8,682 nucleotides of DNA, taken from assembly GCA_965368405.1 (NCBI GenBank), contig CBDUMS010000114.1, positions 1 through 8,682 of the forward strand, written 5' to 3'. Under the pieces are notes generated by a model. It ran no database searches. It was not told the origin of the DNA and was given only the letters and a program-made list of their open reading frames with translations. The translations under genes and the position numbers were made by a program. Source of the DNA: S012-113 sp965368405. Lineage in GTDB: Bacteria > Bacteroidota > Bacteroidia > Cytophagales > Cyclobacteriaceae. This document shows, in pieces, positions 1 to 6,982 of the stretch. Position 1 is the stretch's first letter. Each line of letters starts with the position of its first letter.

Positions 1-844
1 CGCTGCACGGTTGGCAGCAAGTCCAGATCGTTACGATGTAATTGTTACCTCTAACCTTTATGGTGATATCATTTCTGATATTGTTGCTGAGATTGCAGGT
101 TCAGTAGGAATGGCCAGTTCTGCGAATATCGGTACAAATGTTGCCATGTTCGAGGCAATTCATGGATCGGCACCGGATATACAAGGGAAAAACCTTGCTA
201 ATCCATCGGGGCTACTTAACGCTGCCGTAATGATGCTTGCGCATCTTGGTCAGGTAGATGTCGCTGACAAAGTTAAAAATGCCTGGTTGGCGACCATCGA
301 AGATGGTTATCATACGGCAGATATTTTTAATGAAGGATTCAGTAAGAAAAGAATCTCAACTTCAGAGTTTGCTGATCAGGTAATTTCGCGACTTGGCAAC
401 AAGCCAGAAAAACTAGGCGTTAGCGAGCTTACAAAGGGTGGAGGAAAAATTACCATTCCAGAGTACGTTCGCTCAGTACAGAAACAAGAACTTGTAGGAG
501 TTGATGTATTTGTAAACTGGCAAGGTTCTAATCCGAACGAAATCGGCGATAAGCTCAAGGAAATGACGAATTCTGGTTTGAAGCTTAAAATGATTACTAA
601 TCGCGGCGTGAAAGTATATCCGAAAGGGCAAACAGAAACCTACTGTACTGACCATTGGCGCTGCAGGTTTGTTGCTAGAAATGCTGAGATAGCTGAAGGT
701 AAGCCAGTGTATGAGAAAATAAATTACGAAATGGTTTTATCGCTTCTTTCTGATTTACATGCAAATGGCACTGACGTAATTAAAACAGAGAACCTCTATG
801 AATTTGATGGAAAAAGAGGATTTTCTTTAGGACAAGGAGAATAG
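1..844 (+). CDS. icd: NADP-dependent isocitrate dehydrogenase, C-terminal part (5' end outside window)
   Basis: Oxidises isocitrate to 2-oxoglutarate and CO2 in the cytoplasmic TCA cycle. The gene is open from the window edge (first full codon at base 2) and ends at TAG 842-844, leaving about 280 residues. The visible part begins with the end of the catalytic domain: AARLAASPDRYDVIVTSNLY then GDIISD and SANIG, the substrate/Mg-binding region of the IDH/IMDH family, followed by the coenzyme-binding segment AIHGSAPDIQGKNLANP. About 140 residues follow that short E. coli-type enzymes lack, including GVDVFVNW, LKMITNRGVKVYP, DHWRCRF and a QGE terminus. From memory this matches the extra C-terminal domain of Thermus thermophilus IDH, so the full protein is probably close to 480-500 residues. 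It is separated from the carotenoid genes by a terminator and is probably an unrelated housekeeping neighbour. Family call is firm; NADP rather than NAD preference is inferred from family. Confidence 0.93.
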   Translation, partial: AARLAASPDRYDVIVTSNLYGDIISDIVAEIAGSVGMASSANIGTNVAMFEAIHGSAPDIQGKNLANPSGLLNAAVMMLAHLGQVDVADKVKNAWLATIEDGYHTADIFNEGFSKKRISTSEFADQVISRLGNKPEKLGVSELTKGGGKITIPEYVRSVQKQELVGVDVFVNWQGSNPNEIGDKLKEMTNSGLKLKMITNRGVKVYPKGQTETYCTDHWRCRFVARNAEIAEGKPVYEKINYEMVLSLLSDLHANGTDVIKTENLYEFDGKRGFSLGQGE

Positions 845-886
845 TAGAAGTTCTTCTTAAACTGTGTGATTTAGACAGTTTTCTCG

Positions 887-913
887 AAAAAGGCGCATTT
901 ATGTGCCTTTTTT
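887..913 (+). terminator. intrinsic terminator after icd
   Basis: Eleven-pair stem (887-897 with 902-912, one G-T wobble) around a four-base TTTA loop. GGCGC/GTGCC forms the core, A-rich on the left arm and running into a T tract on the right. It lies 43 nt after the icd stop codon. The A and T flanks make it potentially active in both directions, but no gene reads into it from the right. Confidence 0.85.
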
Positions 914-937
914 GTTTCTGATTTATTGCCTGTTTGT

Positions 938-961
938 AGTTCCTTGAGATTATTAGGAACT
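938..961. repeat. perfect 7-bp inverted repeat upstream of crtD promoter
   Basis: AGTTCCT (938-944) and AGGAACT (955-961) are exact reverse complements with a 10-nt spacer. No T tract follows, so it does not look like a terminator. It lies about 20 nt upstream of the putative -35 region of the crtD operon and could be an operator, although a chance repeat of this size is possible. Confidence 0.4.
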
Positions 962-978
962 GAGCACATGGTTTTTCT

Positions 979-1014
979 GTTGACCTGTATAATATGTCTG
1001 CATAGGTAACTATG
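979..1014 (+). promoter_or_regulatory. putative promoter of crtD-cruF-crtY with MerR-like spacer dyad
   Basis: TTGACC at 980-985 could be the upstream element. TAACTATG at 1007-1014 matches the Bacteroidota -7 consensus TAnnTTTG at five of six fixed positions. The spacing is longer than usual (24 nt between TTG and TA). Between the two lies an imperfect dyad, ACCT (983-986) and AGGT (1004-1007) with extra matching pairs at 981/1009, 988/1002 and 991/999. A long spacer holding a dyad is the layout of MerR-family promoters, and light-dependent MerR regulators (LitR/CarH type) control carotenoid genes in other bacteria. Start of transcription near 1020 would leave a leader of about 15 nt. Promoter role is likely from position; the MerR link is inference. 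Confidence 0.42.
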
Positions 1015-1034
1015 TAGTCCGTATAAATCAACAG

Positions 1035-2504
1035 ATGAAAAAAGCAATCGTAATCGGTTCGGGAATTGCAGGGCTCGCAGCAGCCCTAAGATTGCGCAAG
1101 CAAAATTTCGAGGTCGAAGTCTTTGAGGCCAACGCTTATCCAGGTGGAAAGTTACACGTGCTAAAGGAGAAGGGCTATCGTTTCGATTATGGTCCATCAC
1201 TATTTACAATGCCTCAATTAGTAGATGAGCTTTTTGAGCTTTTCGATGAGGATCCAGAAAAACACTTTTCTTATATACGGAAGGACATTGTTTGCAATTA
1301 CTTCTGGGAGGATGGCACCCAATTTTCTTTCCCGGCAAATAAAGATGCTTTTGTCGACGCGGCTAGTGAGAAGTTTAATACTCCTAAGCAGCAAATAATA
1401 AGCTACATCAAATCCAACGCTCTGAAGTATGAGAACACGGCGTCAATCTTTTTGGAAAAGTCACTTCATAAAGTGGGTACCGCTTTCGATACTAAGGTGG
1501 TCAAAGCCCTCGCAAAAATCACCCAATATGATTTACTGAGTTCGTTAAATAAGGTTAACGAAAGGCAGTTCGATAACCCCAAGTTGGTGCAGTTATTTAA
1601 TCGATACGCCACGTATAATGGGTCTTCGCCTTATCGTACGCCAGGTATTATGAGCATGATTCCTCATCTTGAGATGCATTATGGGGCATTTTTGCCAAAG
1701 GGTGGCATGCACGAAATCTCACAAAGTCTATACAGACTAGCCGTAGACAAAGGAGTGAAGTTTAGGTTTAATGAACGAGTTGATAAAATTGAACATCTCA
1801 ACGGCAAGGCTACTAACATAGTGACTGCAAAAAATGTATACCCTGCCGATCTGATTGTTTCCAATATGGATATCTACTCAACTTACCAACATCTCCTAGC
1901 GGATATCGCCCCACCGAAACATATAATGAAACAGGAAAGGTCGAGTTCGGCTTTGATTTTTTATTGGGGCGTAAAGCGTTCTTTCCCTGAATTAGATCTT
2001 CATAATATTCTTTTTTCCGAAGATTATCAAAAGGAGTTCGACCATATTTTTGAGAAGAATGATATAACAGACGACCCTACAGTTTATATTAACATTACCG
2101 CAAAGGACGAGCCCAACGACGCCCCAAAGGGATGTGAAAATTGGTTCGTAATGGTGAATGTTCCTGCAAATACCGGACAAGATTGGGTTAAACTCCAGAC
2201 GGATGTGCGAGAGGCAGTTATTGCGAAAGTGAATAGGGTTTTAAAAGTAGATTTGGAAGACCTGATAGAAACTGAGCAAATATTAGATCCTATTCGAATT
2301 GAAGCCGATACATCCTCACACCAGGGGTCACTATATGGTACGTCTTCTAATTCCAAGATGGCGGCTTTTTTGAGGCACCCTAATTTTTCTAGCAGATTGA
2401 AGAATATGTATTTTGTTGGAGGGTCGGTTCATCCTGGTGGGGGCATCCCGCTGTGCCTCTATTCAGCAAAAATCACATCAGAATTAATTGCAAATGATCG
2501 CTAA
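1035..2504 (+). CDS. crtD: carotenoid 3,4-desaturase (CrtD-type; CrtI/phytoene desaturase superfamily)
   Basis: FAD-dependent carotenoid desaturase of 489 residues, the usual CrtI-family length. The N-terminal dinucleotide-binding motif GSGIAG is at residues 8-13, with the ribose-binding acidic residue E31 in VFEANAYPGGKL. RFDYGPSLFTMP follows, and the C-terminal FAD motif VGGSVHPGGGIP is at about 461-472. Members with the N-terminal pattern VFEANxYPGGKL and GPSLFTMP in Bacteroidota are often annotated phytoene desaturase. The family includes the 1'-hydroxy monocyclic carotenoid 3,4-dehydrogenase of the myxol producer P99-3. The direct partners here, CruF and CrtY, favour that role: adding the 3',4' double bond to a 1'-hydroxylated psi end. 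ATG at 1035 lies just after a plausible promoter and gives the complete FAD motif. The stop overlaps the cruF start by 11 nt. Superfamily is certain; CrtD rather than CrtI is context-based. Confidence 0.85.
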   Translation: MKKAIVIGSGIAGLAAALRLRKQNFEVEVFEANAYPGGKLHVLKEKGYRFDYGPSLFTMPQLVDELFELFDEDPEKHFSYIRKDIVCNYFWEDGTQFSFPANKDAFVDAASEKFNTPKQQIISYIKSNALKYENTASIFLEKSLHKVGTAFDTKVVKALAKITQYDLLSSLNKVNERQFDNPKLVQLFNRYATYNGSSPYRTPGIMSMIPHLEMHYGAFLPKGGMHEISQSLYRLAVDKGVKFRFNERVDKIEHLNGKATNIVTAKNVYPADLIVSNMDIYSTYQHLLADIAPPKHIMKQERSSSALIFYWGVKRSFPELDLHNILFSEDYQKEFDHIFEKNDITDDPTVYINITAKDEPNDAPKGCENWFVMVNVPANTGQDWVKLQTDVREAVIAKVNRVLKVDLEDLIETEQILDPIRIEADTSSHQGSLYGTSSNSKMAAFLRHPNFSSRLKNMYFVGGSVHPGGGIPLCLYSAKITSELIANDR

Positions 2505-3153
2505 GCTAACCCTAAAACGATACTTTGATCCAGAGCCATTTGCTATTGGTTTTCTATGGCTTGTTCATGTTGCAGCGGTTATTGGTATTTCGCTTGGGTT
2601 CAAAGATTGGTTCGCAGAAAAAACTCCATTTAACCTTCTTTTGATATTAGGAATAATGGTATGGTTTTACCCGATGTTTCGACGCAAAACAATTATAGCC
2701 TTTGGGGTTATATTTATTACAGGAATGCTTGCCGAGCTCATTGGGGTAAATACCGGATTACTTTTTGGCGATTATGTGTACGGTAGTAACCTGGGGCCAA
2801 AAGTCGGTGGAGTACCCTTATTAATCGGAATTAATTGGGCGCTCTTAGTGCTGTGCAGTGCCGAAATAGCAAAATCGTTTAAGGTTCCGCTCTTTTTTCA
2901 AGCAATTATAGGAGCAACTCTAATGGTGTTTCTAGATTTTTTTATTGAGCCTGTTGCCCCAATCCTTGACTTTTGGTTGTGGAATGCGGGCGAGGCACCC
3001 TTTTTTAATTTTATTACATGGTTTATTTTGGCCTTGCTCCTCAATCTCTTTTATATTAGCAGGAAGATCGATGGTGATAGAATTATCACTATTCATGTGT
3101 ACCTAACCCAATTGGTGTTTTTTGCCTGCTTATATGTCGCGAACCTCATTTGA
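2494..3153 (+). CDS. cruF: carotenoid 1',2'-hydratase, CruF/DUF422 family membrane protein
   Basis: Adds water across the 1',2' double bond of the acyclic psi end of gamma-carotene-type carotenoids, giving the tertiary 1'-hydroxyl that CrtD-type desaturases and later steps need. The protein has 219 residues and about six or seven hydrophobic membrane segments. CruF-like signatures are visible: GVNTGLLFGDYVYG, then VPLLIGINWALLV, and FIEPVAP in the next membrane segment. ATG at 2494 is preferred over the upstream TTG at 2488 because it is the stronger start and the two extra residues add nothing. It overlaps crtD by 11 nt and crtY by 20 nt, so the three genes are almost surely co-transcribed and probably translationally coupled. 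CruF-family enzymes act in myxol synthesis in cyanobacteria and in carotenoid hydration in Deinococcus. Function is inferred from family plus neighbours. Confidence 0.87.
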   Translation: MIAKLTLKRYFDPEPFAIGFLWLVHVAAVIGISLGFKDWFAEKTPFNLLLILGIMVWFYPMFRRKTIIAFGVIFITGMLAELIGVNTGLLFGDYVYGSNLGPKVGGVPLLIGINWALLVLCSAEIAKSFKVPLFFQAIIGATLMVFLDFFIEPVAPILDFWLWNAGEAPFFNFITWFILALLLNLFYISRKIDGDRIITIHVYLTQLVFFACLYVANLI

Positions 3154-4276
3154 TTTTATCATTATTGGTGCTGGTGCAGCGGGATTGCAGTTGCTATTAT
3201 CTTTATTAGAGGACGAAAAGTTTGGGCAGGCTAATATTCTCTTGCTGGATAAAGATAAGAAGCTAGAAAACGATAAAACCTGGTGTTTCTGGGAGGATGA
3301 GGAAGGACCCTACGAAGAGATAGTCTACAGAACATGGTCTAAAGGACAATTCTACTCCAAAAAAAGTGCTGTAGATTTAGATATGGGAGGCTACACATAC
3401 AAGATGCTCCGAGCAATCGATTTCTACAACCACGCCCGAGATATAATTGCAAGTAGCGAGAATGTAACCTGGTTGCATGAGGAGGTGGTGTCTGCCAGCG
3501 CTGATGGATCAGTAATTACTGCGAACGGTGAATATGAAGCTAATTGGGTTTTCGATAGCCGTATTCCAGATGAATTTACACATGATACGAGCAGTACGAA
3601 ATTGCTGCAGCACTTCTTAGGCTGGATAATAGCGTTTGAAGAAGATGTTTTTGATCCCGAGTCATTTTTGATGATGGATTACCGGGATAATAAGGAGGAT
3701 GCCACAAGCTTTACCTATATTTTACCATTCGATAAACGCACAGCCTTAGTGGAATTTACCTTATTCTCTGCCGAATTACTGGAGGAAGTAGAGTATGAAT
3801 CCTACCTATCAAACTATATCAAACAACGAATATCAAATAAGCCTTATCAGATTAAGGAAATAGAGCAAGGGGTAATCCCGATGTCTGATTATCGTTTTTA
3901 CAAGCACCATGATGGTAAAGTAATAAAGATTGGAACCGCCGGGGGCTGGGTAAAACCTTCTAGTGGCTATTCCTTCAAAATATCGCAAACATCCATCAAG
4001 AGGTTATTAACAAACCTCAAAGAAGAAGTAGAGCCATCACGGGGTGTTGCTCGTGGACGTTATCGTCTTTACGACTCAATCTTTTTAAGAATCCTCGACC
4101 AGCATAATGAAAAAGGGGAGTTGTATTTCGAGACAATGTATACAAAATTGCCAGGCTATCTTATTCTCAAATTTCTGGATGAAAAGACTACGTTGGGAGA
4201 GGATATTCGGATAATGTCGAAGTACACCAATTTTACCTTTACGAAAGCATTTTTTCAGCAATTACTCCGTAGTTAA
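3134..4276 (+). CDS. crtY: lycopene beta-cyclase (CrtY type)
   Basis: FAD-containing cyclase converting psi ends of lycopene to beta rings, giving gamma-carotene if only one end is closed and beta-carotene if both are. The 380-residue protein shows the N-terminal FAD motif GAGAAG (residues 12-17), the cyclase signature NDKTWCFW (46-53), QHFLGW (159-164), the segment RTALVEFTLFS, and IGTAGGWVKPSSGYSF (266-281). E207 lies where the catalytic acid of Pantoea CrtY is found (from memory). ATG at 3134 is chosen over the TTG at 3122: it places the FAD motif at the usual distance, and the TTG frame adds only four residues. It is the last gene of the operon. Its last 15 nt overlap the 3' end of crtA on the other strand, with no evident terminator between them. 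Neighbouring CruF and CrtD suggest that one end is normally left open. Confidence 0.92.
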   Translation: MSRTSFDFIIIGAGAAGLQLLLSLLEDEKFGQANILLLDKDKKLENDKTWCFWEDEEGPYEEIVYRTWSKGQFYSKKSAVDLDMGGYTYKMLRAIDFYNHARDIIASSENVTWLHEEVVSASADGSVITANGEYEANWVFDSRIPDEFTHDTSSTKLLQHFLGWIIAFEEDVFDPESFLMMDYRDNKEDATSFTYILPFDKRTALVEFTLFSAELLEEVEYESYLSNYIKQRISNKPYQIKEIEQGVIPMSDYRFYKHHDGKVIKIGTAGGWVKPSSGYSFKISQTSIKRLLTNLKEEVEPSRGVARGRYRLYDSIFLRILDQHNEKGELYFETMYTKLPGYLILKFLDEKTTLGEDIRIMSKYTNFTFTKAFFQQLLRS

Positions 4277-4966
4277 CTGTTCAAGCCCCGATACACCACT
4301 CCAGGTACCGGTAGTTTTAATTAATGCAAAACGGGCAAAAAGTTCCTCCGAATACCAATCTCTTTCTCTTGTTAAAGCGATTGCTTTACTGTGTGCCCTC
4401 TGGTTATAGGCAAACTCTTTTAGCGATTCCTCAGAATCCCAAATACTAAAGGTAGCCATCTGGCTAAATGGAACTTCGCCAATCCCTTTTGTAAATAATA
4501 ATCCTGGGTTATCGGCTAAGCCTTCTTGCGATTTAGGTACATATTTCCAGAAATGATACAGCTCTTTTGCCTTAATCGTAGCCCGAGTTATAACAGCAAG
4601 TGGTAGGTTTTGAGTAATCGCATTGGCTATAAATGGGTTTGAACCTGACCAGGTTCCTTTTGCGATTATATTTTTAAGGTAGAGCGTCCAGATTTCACTT
4701 GCGGATTGCTCATAACGCTTATGCAGGGTCCCGTTAAAAAAGGCAATGGCAGCTGCCTCATTCTCCCACACCTGCAGAATGGCATAGACGCCCCAGTCGG
4801 GAAGAGGGTTGAAGCCTATTCCTTTGCCGCTTCCCATGAGTCGATAAAATTCGAGACCTTTTGTTTTGCTCATGGGCTTATGCGCAAACTGCATCATTTT
4901 AAATGCCCAGAGTTTGTTTTTCAGACTATTATAACGAAAAAAAGTGAGGGTGGAGATTTGAGACAT
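4262..4966 (-). CDS. crtA: CrtA-like carotenoid monooxygenase (spheroidene monooxygenase family), probable carotenoid 2'-hydroxylase
   Basis: Member of the spheroidene monooxygenase family, 234 residues, the usual length. In purple bacteria CrtA makes 2-keto groups. In the marine flavobacterium P99-3 a crtA relative was reported as a carotenoid 2-hydroxylase in myxol synthesis, and the company here (CrtD, CruF, CrtY, CrtZ) matches that pathway. The protein appears to be a tandem duplication: the first half runs from about 37 to a GTWSG motif at 104-108, the second from about 153 to another GTWSG at 220-224. Each half has an aromatic beta-strand region (WGVYAILQVW; FSQMATFSIW), then an acidic/Ala-rich helix, then a Tyr/Trp-rich helix, consistent with two ferredoxin-like repeats. 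It starts 5 nt after the crtZ stop and is probably co-transcribed with it. Hydroxylase versus ketolase cannot be decided from sequence. Confidence 0.86.
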   Translation of the reverse strand: MSQISTLTFFRYNSLKNKLWAFKMMQFAHKPMSKTKGLEFYRLMGSGKGIGFNPLPDWGVYAILQVWENEAAAIAFFNGTLHKRYEQSASEIWTLYLKNIIAKGTWSGSNPFIANAITQNLPLAVITRATIKAKELYHFWKYVPKSQEGLADNPGLLFTKGIGEVPFSQMATFSIWDSEESLKEFAYNQRAHSKAIALTRERDWYSEELFARFALIKTTGTWSGVSGLEQLTTE

Positions 4967-4971
4967 TTAAG

Positions 4972-5430
4972 CTAAAGCTTCTTCTTCTCAAACTTCTTCG
5001 GAGCGTACAAGAACCCGAAAGCCTCGGCATTTTCTTTAGTATGAACTTTATGATGAATGTAATGAGCGTGAATCATGCGGTTTAGGTACTTACTGCGTTT
5101 CTTTGGATACCATTTAATCCTTTGATGAACAATAACATCATGAAACATAACATAGAAAACACCATAAGCTAAAATGCCAAATCCAATTGCTGTTAGGTAT
5201 GGGTTATTGCCATATCCAAAAAAGAGCAACAGTATACTCGGAATACTAAAAACAACTGCAAAAAGATCGTTACGCTCAAGCTTGTGATTGTGGACCTTAT
5301 GATGTGACTCATGCCAAATCCAAAGGAACCCGTGCATAATATATTTATGGGTAAACCAGGCTACTCCTTCCATAAATAAGAAAGTGGCGATAAAGATTAA
5401 TGCACTAAAAAATATTGTAAGTCCAGACAT
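4972..5430 (-). CDS. crtZ: beta-carotene 3-hydroxylase (CrtZ type, diiron membrane hydroxylase)
   Basis: Membrane-bound non-haem diiron oxygenase that hydroxylates C3 of a beta ring. The protein has 152 residues, as expected for bacterial CrtZ. All four histidine clusters are intact: H28-x4-H33 (HKYIMH), H40-xx-H43-H44 (HESHH), H97-x4-H102 (HDVIVH) and H123-xx-H126-H127 (HYIHH). Hydrophobic segments lie at about residues 5-25, 57-72 and 78-96. In this pathway it would put the 3-hydroxyl on the single beta ring of a monocyclic carotenoid. It is preceded by a 38-nt gap carrying a perfect Bacteroidota -7 promoter element and followed after 5 nt by crtA. The pair is therefore probably transcribed from its own promoter, with possible read-through from the photolyase array. 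Confidence 0.95.
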   Translation of the reverse strand: MSGLTIFFSALIFIATFLFMEGVAWFTHKYIMHGFLWIWHESHHKVHNHKLERNDLFAVVFSIPSILLLFFGYGNNPYLTAIGFGILAYGVFYVMFHDVIVHQRIKWYPKKRSKYLNRMIHAHYIHHKVHTKENAEAFGFLYAPKKFEKKKL

Positions 5431-5456
5431 TGTAATTAGTAGTGTTTAATTGAGTA

Positions 5457-5464
5457 CAAAGATA
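5457..5464 (-). promoter_or_regulatory. putative -7 element of crtZ-crtA promoter
   Basis: On the minus strand TATCTTTG matches the Bacteroidota sigma-A -7 consensus TAnnTTTG at every fixed position. It lies in the 38-nt gap between the photolyase stop and the crtZ start, about 26 nt before the ATG. No clear TTTG/TTG upstream element is found at 17-23 nt; the nearest TTG is 27 nt away, inside the photolyase gene. The promoter may therefore be weak or activator-dependent. Confidence 0.5.
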
Positions 5465-5468
5465 ATGG

Positions 5469-6980
5469 TTAGATGTTAATTAATGGTTCTTCAAGCTGCT
5501 TCAGATAGCTTTCGGCCCTAGCTAGGTGGTCTTTTTGTTTAGAGTCATCCATTCGTTCAAACGTTCGCACCATCATTGCCATTCGAGGATTGGACTTGAA
5601 AAATTGAGAATGTTGATGAATAAAGCGCCAGAATAATCCATCCCATATGGCCTGCCATTTTCCATTTGGGTAATTACTCATCTTTTTCAGATAATTTGAA
5701 CCGCTGATATAGGGTTTTGTTGCAAATAATCCGCCATCTGCAAATTGACTCATACCATAAACATTGGGTACCATTACCCAATCGTATGAATCTATAAATA
5801 ATTCCATGAACCATGTATAGACTTCGTCAGGATCAAATTCACATAATAACATGAAATTACCTAAAACCATTAGTCTCTCGATATGGTGACAGTATCCAGT
5901 TTCCAATACAACTTTAATAACGTGATCGATTGGCTCAATTCCTGTGGTTCCGTTATAAAAGCTCGCCGGAATTTTACGACTAAACCCCCAATAATTTCTT
6001 GTGCGGGCATAAGTGCCTTTCGATTCGTACATGCCACGAATAAATTCTCGCCAGCCAATGAGCTGTCGTACAAACCCTTCTGTTGAGTTAAGAGGGATAT
6101 TGTATGCTTCGGCATATTGCACCGAAGTAGTGAGAACTTGCACCGGAGAAATCAATCCAATATTGAGCAATGGCGATAATACACTATGATGTAAAATCTG
6201 CTCAGAACTTACAATAGCGTCCTCGTAATGGCCAAAATGCTCGAAACGATTTTCTAAGAAATCTTGTAACCAGGTTTCCGCTTCAGCGTGGCTGGTTGGA
6301 TATTTTGGAGAATCTGATACACTTCCCAGATTGTTTGGAAAGTTCTCCTCGGTATATAGTACAGCTTCTTTCCAATAGTCATTCTGCTTTGGCAACGCGA
6401 CTGCGGGGGCTATTTTCCCTTTTGGGTATCTTTTTCGATTTTCTGCGTCATAAGTCCATTGTCCTCCAACGGGGTTATTCTCTGAATCGATTAGTACGGA
6501 ATGTTTTATGCGCTGGTCCTTGTAGAAACTTGTTTGAAAGAAGCTTTTTTTACTTGGCCGGAAGAATGGATTTAAAGTGCTTGTTGTGTTTAAGAATGAT
6601 GGATTATCATACTGTACAAGGTCGATTTTGTGCTTTGTATTAAACTCCGTCAATCTTTTGGTAAGCCAGTTATCGGTGGGGTCGATATAATGAACTTCGT
6701 CCGGTGAATCTGATTTATCTAGGTTGTGAAGCAGAACGCGAACATCTGATTCTTCGTTTAGCGATGAAATGTACCTTACCGCAATATTCTTATCCTTTAA
6801 ATAATTCTCATAGTATTTCATCGTAGCCCGGTGAAATGCTATTTTTTGTTTATGAAAATTATACTGCTTAAAGTACAGGTATTCTTCAACTAAGTAGATG
6901 AGATCAACCTTTTCTAAGATCAAATGTGCTTCAAACAATTGATTTGGGAACAGTATACCGATTTTACGCTTTTGGGCCAT
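5469..6980 (-). CDS. cryptochrome/photolyase of the prokaryotic FeS-BCP (DPRP) family lacking the Fe-S cysteines
   Basis: Photolyase-superfamily flavoprotein, 503 residues, of the branch that includes Agrobacterium PhrB/(6-4) photolyase and CryB. The N-terminal DPRP-type domain begins KIGILFPNQLF and contains HKQKIAFHRATMKYY. The C-terminal FAD domain has the family motif HHIERLMV (365-372), PNVYGMSQFADGG, and TKPYISGSNYLKKMS. Unusually, the protein has only two cysteines (C364, C380). The four cluster ligands known in PhrB are absent: the first falls on a leucine (about L283, in SPVQVL). The other three are lost with a loop reduced to YPNGKWQAIWDGLFW from 437. ATG at 6980 is preferred over 7001 because it follows the DUF2256 stop by 2 nt, while 7001 would overlap it, and conserved sequence starts right after it. 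Role: (6-4) repair or blue-light sensing; undecided. Confidence 0.9.
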   Translation of the reverse strand: MAQKRKIGILFPNQLFEAHLILEKVDLIYLVEEYLYFKQYNFHKQKIAFHRATMKYYENYLKDKNIAVRYISSLNEESDVRVLLHNLDKSDSPDEVHYIDPTDNWLTKRLTEFNTKHKIDLVQYDNPSFLNTTSTLNPFFRPSKKSFFQTSFYKDQRIKHSVLIDSENNPVGGQWTYDAENRKRYPKGKIAPAVALPKQNDYWKEAVLYTEENFPNNLGSVSDSPKYPTSHAEAETWLQDFLENRFEHFGHYEDAIVSSEQILHHSVLSPLLNIGLISPVQVLTTSVQYAEAYNIPLNSTEGFVRQLIGWREFIRGMYESKGTYARTRNYWGFSRKIPASFYNGTTGIEPIDHVIKVVLETGYCHHIERLMVLGNFMLLCEFDPDEVYTWFMELFIDSYDWVMVPNVYGMSQFADGGLFATKPYISGSNYLKKMSNYPNGKWQAIWDGLFWRFIHQHSQFFKSNPRMAMMVRTFERMDDSKQKDHLARAESYLKQLEEPLINI

Positions 6981-6982
6981 AG

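Noticed and set aside
988..996. TATAATATG as an E. coli-like -10 box
   Set aside because: Only two bases after the TTGACC box, so no valid spacing, and Bacteroidota sigma factors use TAnnTTTG instead.
871..1200. 109-residue minus-strand frame across the icd-crtD gap
   Set aside because: Covers the terminator, promoter region and start of crtD; no family features, low-complexity translation.
1035..2504. Calling this gene crtI (phytoene desaturase)
   Set aside because: Possible by superfamily, but sequence flavour and the cruF-crtY neighbours favour CrtD; crtB, the usual partner of crtI, is absent here.
3122..3133. TTG start for crtY
   Set aside because: ATG at 3134 is stronger and puts the FAD motif at the usual distance from the N terminus.
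4706..4975. 89-residue plus-strand frame antisense to crtA
   Set aside because: Shadow of crtA, which has clear family motifs; no recognisable features of its own.
6296..6643. 115-residue plus-strand frame antisense to the cryptochrome gene
   Set aside because: Shadow of a well-supported gene, no motif and no promoter evidence.
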